A stretch of 33,923 nucleotides of DNA from positions 86,988 through 120,910 of the forward strand of contig JAFDVO010000008.1 of the NCBI GenBank assembly GCA_018268955.1, written 5' to 3'. Shown one piece after another: positions 22,387-31,139 of the stretch. Source of the DNA: Acidobacteriota bacterium. GTDB lineage: Bacteria > Acidobacteriota > Vicinamibacteria > Vicinamibacterales > CAVVIG01. A program made the translations under genes and the position numbers. The notes beneath the pieces were generated by a model. That model searched no databases, had not been told where the DNA came from, and saw only the letters and a list, made by a program, of their open reading frames with translations. The stretch's first letter is position 1. Each line of letters begins with the position of its first letter.

Positions 22387-23778
22387 CTATGCCGTGACTT
22401 CCTCGAGCATCAGGCGGACGTCGGTCACTTCGCCGGCAATGGCGGCAGCCGCCACCATCACGGGGCTCATGAGCATCGTGCGGCCGGTCGGGCTGCCCTG
22501 GCGTCCCTTGAAGTTCCGGTTGGACGACGAGGCCGAGATCTGGTTGCCGACCAGCTTGTCGGGGTTCATGGCGAGGCACATGGAGCAGCCTGCTCCGCGC
22601 CATTCGAACCCGGCGGCCGTGAAGATCTTGTCCAGCCCCTTCGCTTCGGCCTGACGCCGCACTTCCTGCGAGCCGGGGACGACGAGCGCCTTCACGTGCG
22701 GAGCGACGTGCCGCCCCTTGACGAACCGCGCCGCTTCTTCGAGGTCCGAGAGGCGACCGTTGGTGCAGGAGCCGATGAAGGCCACGTCGATCTTCGTGCC
22801 GGCGACCTTCTGGCCGTCCGTGAAGCCCATGTACGTGAGCGCTTCCTGGTCCTTCGTGGAGATCGGCTCCGACACGCCGACCGACTGTGACGGGTTGATA
22901 CCCCAGGTCACCGTCGGTTCGATCTCCTCGGCGTTGATGACGACGTGATCGTCGTACGTCGCGTCCGGATCGCTCGCCAGCGACTTCCACCAGGCGACCG
23001 CGCGATCCCAGGCGTCGCCCTGCGGCGCGTACTTCCGGCCCTTGAGGAACGCGAACGTCTTCTCGTCCGGGTTCACGTAGCCGACGCGGGCGCCGCCCTC
23101 GATCGACATGTTGCAGATCGTCATGCGCTCGTCGATCGACATGTTGTCGATCGTGCTGCCGCCGTACTCGTAGGCGTAGCCGACGCCGCCATTCACGCCG
23201 AGCCGACGGATGATTGTCAGGATGACGTCCTTGGCATAGACGCCCGGCTTGAGCGTACCGTTGACCTCGATGCGGCGGACCTTGAGCGGGTCCATCGCGA
23301 GCGTCTGCGACGCGAGCACGTCGCGGACCTGCGAGGTGCCGATGCCGAACGCGATGGCGCCGAGGGCGCCATGCGTGGAGGTGTGACTGTCGCCGCAGGC
23401 GATCGTCATGCCCGGCTGGGTCAGCCCCAGCTCGGGGCCGATCACGTGCACGATCCCCTGCTGCCCGGTCGCGTCGTCGCCCGGCGCGAACAGCTGGATG
23501 CCGTACTGACGGCAGTTTCGCTCGAGCGCGGTAGTCATCTCCTCGGCGGTGAGGTCGATGAACGGCCGCTTCTGCGAGCTGGTGGGAACGATGTGGTCGA
23601 CGGTGGCGAAAGTGCGCTGCGGGTACGCCACGGTCCAGCCGTGCTGGCGCAGCATGTCGAACGCCTGCGGGCTCGTCACCTCATGCACGAGGTGGAGTCC
23701 GACGAAGAGCTGCGTCTGGCCGCTGGGAAGCGTGCGCACGGCGTGCGCGTTCCACACTTTTTCGAAGAGAGTTGGCAT
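22387..23778 (-). CDS. leuC: 3-isopropylmalate dehydratase large subunit
   Basis: 463 residues from ATG 23778 ([14 protein letters not shown]), the standard N-terminus of bacterial LeuC; an in-frame ATG 12 nt upstream is less likely. The aconitase-type motifs are present: [27 protein letters not shown], and the 4Fe-4S cysteines in [13 protein letters not shown] and [13 protein letters not shown]. It works with LeuD in leucine synthesis. A TAGAAT hexamer on the minus strand (23794-23789) lies 10 nt before the start. Upstream on the same strand is the outer-membrane protein gene. Confidence 0.96.
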   Translation of the reverse strand: MPTLFEKVWNAHAVRTLPSGQTQLFVGLHLVHEVTSPQAFDMLRQHGWTVAYPQRTFATVDHIVPTSSQKRPFIDLTAEEMTTALERNCRQYGIQLFAPGDDATGQQGIVHVIGPELGLTQPGMTIACGDSHTSTHGALGAIAFGIGTSQVRDVLASQTLAMDPLKVRRIEVNGTLKPGVYAKDVILTIIRRLGVNGGVGYAYEYGGSTIDNMSIDERMTICNMSIEGGARVGYVNPDEKTFAFLKGRKYAPQGDAWDRAVAWWKSLASDPDATYDDHVVINAEEIEPTVTWGINPSQSVGVSEPISTKDQEALTYMGFTDGQKVAGTKIDVAFIGSCTNGRLSDLEEAARFVKGRHVAPHVKALVVPGSQEVRRQAEAKGLDKIFTAAGFEWRGAGCSMCLAMNPDKLVGNQISASSSNRNFKGRQGSPTGRTMLMSPVMVAAAAIAGEVTDVRLMLEEVTA

Positions 23779-23788
23779 GGGAAACCCC

Positions 23789-23794
23789 ATTCTA
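23789..23794 (-). promoter_or_regulatory. candidate -10 TAGAAT of leuC
   Basis: On the minus strand TAGAAT precedes ATG 23778 by 10 nt, which would give a leader of only a few nucleotides. No clear -35 is seen. Confidence 0.45.
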
Positions 23795-23826
23795 GCGCGA
23801 TGGGGCCCCGGCCGACGACCTTCGTG

Positions 23827-24831
23827 TCACCGCCGTGGCCGCGCCGGCCTCGCCGGACGTGGCTGACGGGGTGCGCGCGGGGGGCCTTTCTGGATGAGCA
23901 TGCGAAGCCCGCCGCCGACCTGATAGCCGCCGGCGTGCATCGACACGCTGTTGCCGGGGGCCGCCGTCAGGGTCGGGTTGGCGAATGTGTAGCGCACCAG
24001 CGCGCCTGCGCGGACGCTGCGCCCGAGTCGCCAGGTCACGTCAGCCCCGACGTTCGCCCCAAACGCGTTCGCGGTGACCGCGCCGGTCGTTGCGTTCGAG
24101 AAGGTGGCGGTGTCGAACGGATAGCTCTCGGTGTAGGCAAGATCGGTGACCAGCGCCTGCTGGACGTGCACGAACGACGGTCCGCCGAACACGGTGATCT
24201 CGCGACCGTGAGCGACCGAGATCGGGTAGGCCAGTTCGACGTGCACGCCGCGCTCGCTGTGGTCGAGGCGCGAGAGCGTTCCGCCGATCGCGCGGGGCTG
24301 GTTGAAGTAGAACGGGTGCGGCACCTGCGCGTCGAGCGACCCGTCGGCCTTCGACGCCGACAGGAAACCCACGGCGCCGATGCTCAGTGTCCGCGTGACA
24401 CGCACACGCGCGCCACCGTCGAAGAAAGGCGCGACACCGAGCGAAAGGCTCGTCTGCACTGGGAGGGTCTCGACGTTTCTCGTCAGCGTGAAGCTCTGGC
24501 TGAACGTACCTGGCGCGAACAGCACGCCACCGTTCACGATCACGCGAAGGCGTTCCGGACCGGGCAGCGGTGGTGCTGTGCTCCGGGCGGCAGCCGGTCG
24601 CGCGGGACGCTGCGCCGGCGGACGCTGTGGCTGTGGCCGACGCTGGCCCAGCGCCGCATCCTGCGCGGACACGCTGGAGCAGAGCAGGAACAGTGATCCG
24701 AGGAATGCAGGAATGCAGGGATGCAGGAATGCACGACTGCACGAATGCACGACTGCACGAACGCAGGAACGCGGACACGCACAGGCGCCCCGCCCTCCGG
24801 CCTCCGTCCTCCGACTTCCAGTGGCCCGCAT
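23827..24831 (-). CDS. outer-membrane beta-barrel-like protein with repeat-derived signal peptide
   Basis: 334 residues from ATG 24831, whose A is shared with the TGA of the protease gene (TGATG), indicating translational coupling. The mature part has alternating amphipathic strands (VIVNGGVLFAPGTFSQSFTL, SLSLGVAPFFDGGARVRV, GVHVELAYPISVAHG, VGADVTWRLGRSVRAG, GGYQVGGGLRMLI), as in small outer-membrane barrels, and a basic Pro/Arg-rich tail. The hydrophobic export signal ends LFLLCSSVSA before QD. The codons before it are made of two tandem arrays (24701-24780 and 24793-24820), giving odd residues such as HSCSRAFLHPCIPAFL. A start at an internal GTG would still leave repeat codons in the signal. 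Function unknown. Confidence 0.7.
   Translation of the reverse strand: MRATGSRRTEAGGRGACACPRSCVRAVVHSCSRAFLHPCIPAFLGSLFLLCSSVSAQDAALGQRRPQPQRPPAQRPARPAAARSTAPPLPGPERLRVIVNGGVLFAPGTFSQSFTLTRNVETLPVQTSLSLGVAPFFDGGARVRVTRTLSIGAVGFLSASKADGSLDAQVPHPFYFNQPRAIGGTLSRLDHSERGVHVELAYPISVAHGREITVFGGPSFVHVQQALVTDLAYTESYPFDTATFSNATTGAVTANAFGANVGADVTWRLGRSVRAGALVRYTFANPTLTAAPGNSVSMHAGGYQVGGGLRMLIQKGPPRAPRQPRPARPARPRR
24701..24780. repeat. ten-unit octad array inside the outer-membrane protein gene
   Basis: Ten 8-bp units in phase (aggaatgc x2, agggatgc, aggaatgc, acgactgc, acgaatgc, acgactgc, acgaacgc, aggaacgc, ggacacgc). It lies wholly in codons for the predicted signal-peptide region and is the reverse complement family of 22323-22378. 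Confidence 0.92.
24793..24820. repeat. four-unit heptad array (gcctccg) in the first codons of the outer-membrane protein gene
   Basis: Units ccctccg, gcctccg, tcctccg and acttcca run in phase. Its reverse complement, ggaggNc, is the word of the array at 33801-33828. Confidence 0.8.
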
Positions 24832-26468
24832 CAGTTCACCCCCACGGCGGTCCAGGCCTGGGTGATCGCGCGGGCGGCCGCGCTGCTGGCGCCGTAGAGG
24901 TCTACCGCGGCCTGGATCGTCACGGCGCGCGCGACGGAGAACGTGGCGTTGGACGGCATCATCTGCGTGAAGGCGCGATACATCACCTTTTCGATCTGCT
25001 CGCGGTTGGCCTGACCCACGCCCTCTACGGACAGCCCCGAGGTCCTGTTCGTGCCCCCTTCGATGGCGAGGTAGTACACGTGGTTCGGGATGCCCGAGTT
25101 CGTGTGCACGCCGCCGTTGTCGTGCGCGCTGTCGTTCGGCGTGACCAGGCGCTTGGAGTAGTGGTCCGGGTCGCCGAACGCGCCGGGGTTGGCCATCGAG
25201 CGGATGCCGCCAGGCGTGATGACGTCCTCGCCAAGCAGGTAGTCCGCCTGCATCGGGCCGGCGCCTGGCTGCTGGTAGAAGAACTCGACCGCCGTGCCCA
25301 TCATGTCGGAGAACGACTCGTTGAGGGCGCCCGATTCGTTCTCGTAGATCAGGTCGGAGGTGTAGTCCGTGATGCCGTGGGTCAGCTCGTGGGCGACCAC
25401 GTCGATCGCCCCGGCGAGGTAGTCCCAGTGCTGGCCGCCGGCCGTCATCGCTGGCGGCAGCCCTTCGCCGTACACCATCACCCCTGCGCCCGCGTAGAAG
25501 GCATTGAGGTAGTAGGTGCCGACCGTCGCCGCGGATTGGGTCCCGATCGCCGCGCGCGACACAGGATGGACGATGCTCAGCAGGCGGAGGTTGTTGTTGT
25601 CGAGGCCCCGGCGGCCGAACCGCTTGAAGTAGTAGTCGTAGAAAAACCCGGTCTGCGCGTGCGCATCGACCGCCGCAGCATCGGTCCACACGTTGTCGGT
25701 ATCGCTTGCCCGGTCCGACACGCCGAGCGTTGTGCGGCCATTCAGGAAATCGAGCGTGCGCTGCAGATTGCCGCGCAGGTCGTAGGTCGTCAGCAACGGT
25801 GGCCGCAGCGGATCCCGCGTTGTGTAGGTGCCGCTGTCGAGCGTCACGCTCATCTTCTTCTGATCGCCGAGGACCCCTGTCCCCTTGCCGACGGCAGACT
25901 GCGTGCGCAACCCGCTCGTCTCGTGGAGCACCGTGCCATCGGTCGCGTCGATCACGTAGCTGCTGGCGCCATCCGCCGTGAACACCGTGGCGCGGTACGC
26001 CAGGTGATAGCCGTCGGTGCCCGGATAGACGCACAGCGTCGGCATGCGCTCACCAGCCAGGGTTTCACCAGTCCGACCTTCGACGACCGCGGCGGCGGCT
26101 GCTGCGTCGAGCGCGGGCGTGACGTCGACGTCGATGCCCTCGAACAGGCTGCCGAACACCGAGACGGTCGCCCCCAGTTCGTCCGTCTGTCGCGTGAGCT
26201 CGGCGCCGACCACCGGCACGCCGTGATGCAGCTGGCGAAGGCGCGCGTGCTGGCGACCCTCCAGCAGCGTGTCGTCATCGGTCCGGCGCACCTCGAGCTG
26301 GCCGCTCCGTATCTGTGCGTCGACGGTCGAATCGATCCTGCGGACCTGCGCGGGATCCGAGGCCAGCACCGTGAGCCGGCGCGGCTGCGCCCGGACGCCA
26401 GGCGGATGGGCGAGAACCGCGAGACCGATGACAAACGGGATCAACCTCGCACCGCGTCGCACGTGCAC
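24831..26468 (-). CDS. M4 (thermolysin-like) secreted metalloprotease
   Basis: About 545 residues. A signal peptide (RRGARLIPFVIGLAVLAHPPGVRAQ) precedes an FTP/PepSY-like propeptide (about 25-200) and the M4 catalytic domain. HELTH (about 360-364) gives two zinc ligands, and Glu384 in LNESFSDMMG the third. Also typical are TDAAAVDAHAQTGFFYDYY, GNNNNLR-like region after GRRGL, and NGGVHTNSGIPNHVYYLAIEGG with the active-site His. The start is set by a strong AGGAGG (minus strand 26478-26473): GTG 26468 is 4 nt and GTG 26462 is 10 nt downstream. An upstream TTG 26486 lies before that site and is unlikely. The gene is coupled to the outer-membrane protein downstream. Confidence 0.92.
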   Translation of the reverse strand: MHVRRGARLIPFVIGLAVLAHPPGVRAQPRRLTVLASDPAQVRRIDSTVDAQIRSGQLEVRRTDDDTLLEGRQHARLRQLHHGVPVVGAELTRQTDELGATVSVFGSLFEGIDVDVTPALDAAAAAAVVEGRTGETLAGERMPTLCVYPGTDGYHLAYRATVFTADGASSYVIDATDGTVLHETSGLRTQSAVGKGTGVLGDQKKMSVTLDSGTYTTRDPLRPPLLTTYDLRGNLQRTLDFLNGRTTLGVSDRASDTDNVWTDAAAVDAHAQTGFFYDYYFKRFGRRGLDNNNLRLLSIVHPVSRAAIGTQSAATVGTYYLNAFYAGAGVMVYGEGLPPAMTAGGQHWDYLAGAIDVVAHELTHGITDYTSDLIYENESGALNESFSDMMGTAVEFFYQQPGAGPMQADYLLGEDVITPGGIRSMANPGAFGDPDHYSKRLVTPNDSAHDNGGVHTNSGIPNHVYYLAIEGGTNRTSGLSVEGVGQANREQIEKVMYRAFTQMMPSNATFSVARAVTIQAAVDLYGASSAAARAITQAWTAVGVN

Positions 26469-26472
26469 GAAG

Positions 26473-26509
26473 CCTCCTTCCGGCAACCTGACAGGTGCTG
26501 GCCACTATA
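26473..26509 (-). promoter_or_regulatory. promoter -10 TATAGT and strong Shine-Dalgarno of the M4 protease
   Basis: On the minus strand TATAGT occupies 26509-26504 and AGGAGG 26478-26473. Unlike most units in this window, this gene has a conventional leader of about 30 nt. No good -35 is visible. Confidence 0.5.
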
Positions 26510-26557
26510 CCGCAGCGGCCACAGCGCTTCGTCAGGCAGAGACGGACATGTCCCGGC

Positions 26558-26613
26558 GATTCCCCGAGCATCCCCAACCCTCGATCCCCAGGTCCCCGAG
26601 TCCCGAGTCCCTC
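26558..26613. repeat. eight-unit heptad array upstream of the bio cluster
   Basis: Eight in-phase 7-bp units (gattccc, cgagcat, ccccaac, cctcgat, ccccagg, tccccga, gtcccga, gtccctc). The array ends 2 bp before TATGAT (26616-26621). The gtcccga words are the reverse complement of the actcggg family at 33829-33849. Confidence 0.75.
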
Positions 26614-26615
26614 CG

Positions 26616-26621
26616 TATGAT
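26616..26621 (+). promoter_or_regulatory. candidate -10 TATGAT of the bio cluster
   Basis: TATGAT directly follows a heptad array, 70 nt before ATG 26692. It is the only -10-like hexamer seen in this gap on the plus strand. Confidence 0.4.
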
Positions 26622-26691
26622 GTACGCTGAGAGACCGGCGCGCTCCTCGCCATCGGCTGGACGATCGGAGGCGGCGCGCTGACCATCGCGC

Positions 26692-26892
26692 ATGCAGTGT
26701 CGTCAGTGCGGGACTGAGATCGCCGACAAGGCGCTCATCTGCTATCGGTGTGGCGCGGCCACCACCGAGGCTAAATACAAACCCTACGAGCCGCCATCGA
26801 GCCGCTCGATCGCGCCGGTGGTGATCGCCGTGATCATCCTGGCCGTGCTGGTGCTGGTTGCGTGGTTCTTGTTACACTCGACAGGCCTTTGA
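26692..26892 (+). CDS. small zinc-ribbon membrane protein
   Basis: 66 residues. The N-terminus is a zinc ribbon with two CxxC pairs (Cys3/Cys6 in [10 protein letters not shown] and Cys17/Cys20 in LICYRCGAA). A 15-residue polar linker follows, then one membrane helix (about 41-62, [21 protein letters not shown]). There is no signal peptide, so the ribbon should stay in the cytoplasm. Its stop overlaps the possible TTG start of bioB, so it could be co-transcribed with the biotin genes. ATG 26692 is the only usable start, since a stop codon lies 4 codons upstream. I do not recognise a specific family. Confidence 0.75.
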   Translation: MQCRQCGTEIADKALICYRCGAATTEAKYKPYEPPSSRSIAPVVIAVIILAVLVLVAWFLLHSTGL

Positions 26893-26897
26893 ACACC

Positions 26898-27932
26898 GTG
26901 CATTCCTCTGCTCTCCGTCACGACTGGACCCTCGCCGAGATCGAGGCGATCTACACCGCACCCCTTCCGGACCTCGTCTTCCGGGCGCAGACCGCGCATC
27001 GCGCGTACCACCGCGCGGACGAGGTGCAGGGCTGCATGCTGCTCAGCATCAAGACCGGCGGCTGCCCTGAGGACTGCGCGTACTGCCCGCAGTCGGCTCA
27101 CTACAAGACGGATGTCGGACGGCAGGATCTGGTGTCGCTGGACGAGCTGACCGACGCGGCCACCCGTGCGAAGGATCAGGGGGCGGTGCGGTTCTGCATG
27201 GGCGCCGCGTGGCGAGACGTGCCGAACAACGAGAAGTTCGAGCGCGTGCTCGACATGGTGCGCGTGGTCCGAGGCCTTGGGCTCGAGGCGTGCTGCACGC
27301 TCGGGATGCTCACGCAGGAGCAGGCGAACAAGCTGGCGGACGCCGGACTGACCGCCTACAACCACAACCTCGACACGGCACCGGAGTTCTACGGCAACAT
27401 CATCACCACTCGGACGTACGACGAGCGGCTGGAGACGCTTGCGCGCGTGCGTCACGCCGGCATCACCGTGTGCTGCGGCGGCATCATCGGCCTGGGCGAG
27501 GACCGCAAGGTCCGTTACGGGCTGCTGCGCCAGCTGTCGAACCTGAACCCGCACCCTGAGAGCGTCCCGGTCAACATGCTCGTGCGCGTCGACGGCACGC
27601 CGCTCGCCGACGTCGCGCCGATCGATCCGCTGGAACTCGTGCGGACCATTGCGACCGCGCGGATCCTGATGCCCGCCTCGTACGTCCGCCTCAGCGCGGG
27701 ACGGCTGCAGCTCACGGACGAAGCCCAGGCGCTCTGCTTCATCGCCGGCGCGAACTCGGTCTTCCTTGGCGACAAGCTGCTGACGACACCGAATCCGGGC
27801 GAGTCGCACGATGAGCGGCTCTTCGACAGGCTCGGCATGCGCCTGACGCCCGGCGAGCCCGGTCGCCCCGCCCCGACGCTCCGGCAGCCCGATGTGCAGG
27901 CTGCGGCGGAAGCGGTCAATGTCGGCGGCTAA
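26898..27932 (+). CDS. bioB: biotin synthase
   Basis: About 344 residues from GTG 26898; TTG 26889 adds three residues and is also possible. The radical-SAM cluster motif is [10 protein letters not shown] (Cys56, Cys60, Cys63). Other BioB signatures are [54 protein letters not shown], and [15 protein letters not shown], and the second-cluster residues near [18 protein letters not shown]. It inserts sulfur into dethiobiotin, the last step of biotin synthesis. First enzyme gene of the cluster; bioF overlaps its end by 14 nt. Confidence 0.96.
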   Translation: MHSSALRHDWTLAEIEAIYTAPLPDLVFRAQTAHRAYHRADEVQGCMLLSIKTGGCPEDCAYCPQSAHYKTDVGRQDLVSLDELTDAATRAKDQGAVRFCMGAAWRDVPNNEKFERVLDMVRVVRGLGLEACCTLGMLTQEQANKLADAGLTAYNHNLDTAPEFYGNIITTRTYDERLETLARVRHAGITVCCGGIIGLGEDRKVRYGLLRQLSNLNPHPESVPVNMLVRVDGTPLADVAPIDPLELVRTIATARILMPASYVRLSAGRLQLTDEAQALCFIAGANSVFLGDKLLTTPNPGESHDERLFDRLGMRLTPGEPGRPAPTLRQPDVQAAAEAVNVGG

Positions 27933-29082
27933 GGAGCTCGAAGCCAGGATTCACGGCCGGCTCGCGGCCCTGCGCGCCGGCGACCTGCTTCGGGTCATGC
28001 GTCCACCTGCGGGCGTGGACCTCTCGTCGAACGATTACCTCCAGCTCTCGACACACCCGGCCATCACGGCCGCCTTTGCCGCCGGCATCCTCGCCGAGGG
28101 GGCAGGGAGCACCGGCTCGCGCCTCCTGCGAGGCGAGCGCTCCGCCTTTGCCGAGGTCGAGCGCCGGTTCGCGGCCTTCAAGGGCGCTGACAAGGCCCTG
28201 TTCTTCTCGTCCGGCTATCTCGCCAACCTGGCGGTGCTGACGACGATCGTCGAGGCAGACGACGTCATCTTCTCGGATGCCCTGAACCACGCCAGCCTGA
28301 TTGATGCGGTGCGTCTGTCCCGCGCCACACGTGTGGTGTTCCCCCACAACGATCCGGCAGCGCTTGCCTCGCTCATCGACGCCACTCCCTCGTCCGGCAT
28401 CCGCTTCATCGTCGTCGAGTCGCTGTTCAGCATGGATGGGGATGTGGCGCCGCTCGCCGAGTACGCGCGGATCTGCCGCGAGCGCGACGCCGTGCTGATC
28501 GTCGACGAAGCACACGCGGTCGGCATCTTCGGTTCCGAGGGCACAGGGCTCATCGAGGCGCTCGGTGCCGCGCCCGACGTGCTGCTGTCTGTGAACACCG
28601 CCGGGAAGGCACTTGGCGTGGGCGGCGCCTTCGTCGCCGGCCCGTCGTGGGCCATCGAGTACCTCGTCCAGCGCGCGCGGCCCTTCGTCTTCTCGACCGC
28701 CGCGCCTCCAGCGATGGCGCACGCGCTGCTGGCCAGCCTCGATGTCGTTCGGGACGAGCCGCACCGGCGCGCGCGCCTGCGCCAGCTCGCGCGCTACCTG
28801 CGAGAGCGGCTGCGGGACGCGGGCGTGGACGTGGTCGTCGGCGAGTCGCAGATCGTGCCGGTCCACATCGGTGCGAACGATGTCGCCGTCGCCGTTGCGG
28901 AAGCCCTGCAGGCCGACGGATTCGATGTCCGCGCGATCCGCCCGCCGACGGTTCCCGAGGGAACGGCGCGGCTGCGCGTGTCCGTGAACACCGGCGTGGA
29001 TGAGCATCTGCTCGATCGGTTCGTGCACGTGCTGACGCGTGCCTTGAAGGAGGCTGGACTCTGCTCCGCGGTGTCTTCGTAA
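27919..29082 (+). CDS. bioF: 8-amino-7-oxononanoate synthase
   Basis: 387 residues from ATG 27919 ([18 protein letters not shown]), which overlaps bioB by 14 nt. It is a fold-type I PLP enzyme: [63 protein letters not shown] with the PLP-binding Asp, and [16 protein letters not shown] with the Schiff-base Lys. It condenses pimeloyl thioester with alanine. The length is normal. Its 3' end overlaps bioD by 22 nt and carries the bioD ribosome binding site. Confidence 0.96.
   Translation: MSAAKELEARIHGRLAALRAGDLLRVMRPPAGVDLSSNDYLQLSTHPAITAAFAAGILAEGAGSTGSRLLRGERSAFAEVERRFAAFKGADKALFFSSGYLANLAVLTTIVEADDVIFSDALNHASLIDAVRLSRATRVVFPHNDPAALASLIDATPSSGIRFIVVESLFSMDGDVAPLAEYARICRERDAVLIVDEAHAVGIFGSEGTGLIEALGAAPDVLLSVNTAGKALGVGGAFVAGPSWAIEYLVQRARPFVFSTAAPPAMAHALLASLDVVRDEPHRRARLRQLARYLRERLRDAGVDVVVGESQIVPVHIGANDVAVAVAEALQADGFDVRAIRPPTVPEGTARLRVSVNTGVDEHLLDRFVHVLTRALKEAGLCSAVSS
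29047..29053 (+). promoter_or_regulatory. strong Shine-Dalgarno AAGGAGG for the CTG start of bioD
   Basis: AAGGAGG ends 7 nt before CTG 29061, inside the bioF coding region. No ATG, GTG or TTG in the bioD frame lies at a usable distance, so this site marks CTG as the start. Confidence 0.75.
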
Positions 29083-29726
29083 CGGGAACGGACACGGGCG
29101 TCGGCAAGACGGTCGTCTCCGCGGCACTCCTGCATCGCTTTCGAGGCACGCCAGGGATTCGGTACTGGAAGCCGGTGCAGACCGGCATCGAGGCGGACGA
29201 TGACACGGCGGAGGTGCTGCGCCTGGCAGGCGCGGCGTCGGCGCAGGCGCTGCGGGAGGGCGTGCGCCTGCCGCGGCCGCTGTCACCGCATCTCTCGGCG
29301 TCGCTGGCCGGCACCTCAATCTCGCTGCCGCCGCTGATGGACCTGGCCTGGGCCCAGCCCGACGGCGACCGCTGGATCGTGGAAGGCGCGGGCGGCGTGC
29401 TCGTGCCGCTCAACGACCGCGAGCTGATGGTCGACCTGATCTCGGTGCTCGGGCTTCCCGCCGTGATCGCCGCTCGCAGCGGGCTCGGGACTATCAACCA
29501 CACGTTGCTGACCATCGAAGCCCTCCGTGCCCGAGCCATCCCGATTGCTGGCGTGGTGATGGTCGGCGCGCGGAACCCAGACAACCGCGTCGCCATCGAG
29601 ACGCGCGGACACGTCCCAGTGATCGGCGAACTGCCGCGGCTCGAGCCGTTCACGCCGGAGGCCCTGCAGCAGGCAGCCGAGGGCATTGCGCGCGGCGGCG
29701 AGTTGGACGCGTTGTTGGGCGGGTAG
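29061..29726 (+). CDS. bioD: dethiobiotin synthetase, CTG start
   Basis: 221 residues from CTG 29061. The N-terminus (M)[16 protein letters not shown] matches BioD, with the P-loop GTDTGVGKT at 9-17. Later come YWKPVQTGIE, PHLSASLAG, VEGAGGVLVPLNDRELMVDLI, and LGTINHTLLTIEALR. It makes the ureido ring of dethiobiotin with ATP and CO2. The first conventional-type start codon in frame would be near 29175 and would remove the P-loop and the KPVQTG context, so CTG behind AAGGAGG is required for a working enzyme. It overlaps bioF by 22 nt. The bioA start is 30 bp downstream. Confidence 0.93.
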   Translation: MLRGVFVTGTDTGVGKTVVSAALLHRFRGTPGIRYWKPVQTGIEADDDTAEVLRLAGAASAQALREGVRLPRPLSPHLSASLAGTSISLPPLMDLAWAQPDGDRWIVEGAGGVLVPLNDRELMVDLISVLGLPAVIAARSGLGTINHTLLTIEALRARAIPIAGVVMVGARNPDNRVAIETRGHVPVIGELPRLEPFTPEALQQAAEGIARGGELDALLGG

Positions 29727-29744
29727 GGGCTGCCCTCGACGCAC

Positions 29745-29750
29745 TAGAAT
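29745..29750 (+). promoter_or_regulatory. internal -10 TAGAAT before bioA
   Basis: TAGAAT is 6 nt before GTG 29757, identical in spacing to the TATAAT at 1451. It would give bioA its own leaderless transcript within the biotin cluster. No Shine-Dalgarno precedes the GTG. Confidence 0.5.
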
Positions 29751-29756
29751 CGGATC

Positions 29757-31139
29757 GTGAACGGAAAGACCCTCGCGCACCGGGATGCCGCTGTCCTCTG
29801 GCACCCCTACACCCAGATGCTCACGCGCCCCGCGCCGCTGCCAATCGTGCGCGGCGAAGGCGTGTACCTGCATACCGAAGACGGCCGACGCCTGCTGGAT
29901 GGGACCTCCTCCTGGTGGGTGAACATCCACGGCCATTCGCATCCGGTGTTGAACGAGGCGCTAGCGTCGCAGGCGCGTCAACTGGAGCACGTCATCTTCG
30001 CCAATTGCACGCACGAGCCCGGCGTCGAACTTGCCGAAGGGCTGGTGCAGGTGCTGCCGCCTGGCCTCACGCGAATCTTCTACTCGGACAACGGCTCCAC
30101 GGCGGTGGAAGTCGCGATGAAGATGGCGAGCCAGTACTGGAGCAACCAGGGCCAGAGCCGCCGCACGTTCATCACGCTGCATCACGCCTATCACGGCGAT
30201 ACCGTCGGCGCGATGTCGGCCAGTGAGGCGTCAGTGTTTACGCAGCCGTTCGCGCCGATGCTGTTCGACGTCGTGCGCGCGCACGCTCCGTACTGCTACC
30301 GCTGCCCGATGGGGCTGAACGAGACGCGGTGCCGCCTGGATTGCCTGGGCGCGGACACCTGCCCAGTGGCGCTGACGCCCGAGCCCTGGGCCGGAACGCT
30401 CGGTGCGCAGCTCGAGCGGCACGGAGCCGACGTGGCGGCAGTGCTGGTCGAGCCGATGCTGCAGGGCGCTGGCGGGATGATCGTGTGGCCCCCTGAGTTC
30501 CTGGCCGGCGTCAGGCGGTTGTGCGACCAGTACGGCGTGCTGATGATCGCCGACGAGGTGCTCACCGGGTTCGGCCGCACGGGGCGCTTGTTCGCCTGCG
30601 AGCACGCGAGCGTGTCGCCCGACATCCTCTGCATGTCCAAGGCGGTGACGGGCGGGTACATGCCGCTGGGCGTGACGGCCGCAACCGAGCGGATCTACGA
30701 GGCCTTCCTGAGTGAGGACCGCACGCGCACCTTCTTCCACGGACATTCGTTCACCGGGAACCCGCTCGCGTGTGCGCTCGGTGTGGCCAGCTTGCGGCTC
30801 ATAGAGGAGACGAATGCGATCGCCAAGGTCCGGGCGGTCGAGGGATGGCTGCGTCGTGGGCTCGAACCGCTCGCCTCACACCGCTTTGTCGGCGACGTCC
30901 GCATCATCGGCGGCGTGGGGATCGTGGAGCTCGTGAGCGACAAGGCGACCAAGGCGGCAGGCGGTTACCTGGACGATGTGGGGCCGACGCTGACGCGTGC
31001 CTTCCTGAATCGGGGCGTGCTGCTGCGGCCACTCGGCAACGTCGTGTACGCGATGCCGCCGTATGTGATTACCGAGGCAGAGACAGATTGGCTGACGCAG
31101 CAAATCCGCGAGGTCATCGACGAGGTGATCGGCGGATGA
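29757..31139 (+). CDS. bioA: adenosylmethionine-8-amino-7-oxononanoate aminotransferase
   Basis: 460 residues from GTG 29757. Class III aminotransferase with BioA features: LWHPYTQMLTRPAPLPIVRGEG, LLDGTSSWWVNIHGHSHP, FYSDNGSTAVEVAMKMA, HHAYHGDTVGAMSASE, DEVLTGFGRTGRLFACEH, MSKAVTGGYMPLG with Lys295, and HGHSFTGNPLACAL. It transfers the amino group of SAM to KAPA. A Cys-rich insert at about 181-203 (CYRCPMG, then TRCRLDC and DTC) is unlike the E. coli enzyme. It follows bioD by 30 bp and overlaps the next gene (ATGA). No bioC, bioH or bioW is in the window, so the pimelate source is elsewhere. Confidence 0.96.
   Translation: MNGKTLAHRDAAVLWHPYTQMLTRPAPLPIVRGEGVYLHTEDGRRLLDGTSSWWVNIHGHSHPVLNEALASQARQLEHVIFANCTHEPGVELAEGLVQVLPPGLTRIFYSDNGSTAVEVAMKMASQYWSNQGQSRRTFITLHHAYHGDTVGAMSASEASVFTQPFAPMLFDVVRAHAPYCYRCPMGLNETRCRLDCLGADTCPVALTPEPWAGTLGAQLERHGADVAAVLVEPMLQGAGGMIVWPPEFLAGVRRLCDQYGVLMIADEVLTGFGRTGRLFACEHASVSPDILCMSKAVTGGYMPLGVTAATERIYEAFLSEDRTRTFFHGHSFTGNPLACALGVASLRLIEETNAIAKVRAVEGWLRRGLEPLASHRFVGDVRIIGGVGIVELVSDKATKAAGGYLDDVGPTLTRAFLNRGVLLRPLGNVVYAMPPYVITEAETDWLTQQIREVIDEVIGG

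Noticed and set aside
26620..26682. 20-codon frame starting ATG within TATGATG, as a leader peptide of the bio cluster
   Set aside because: The start overlaps the -10 hexamer itself, so it would not be on the transcript from that promoter, and nothing marks it as translated.
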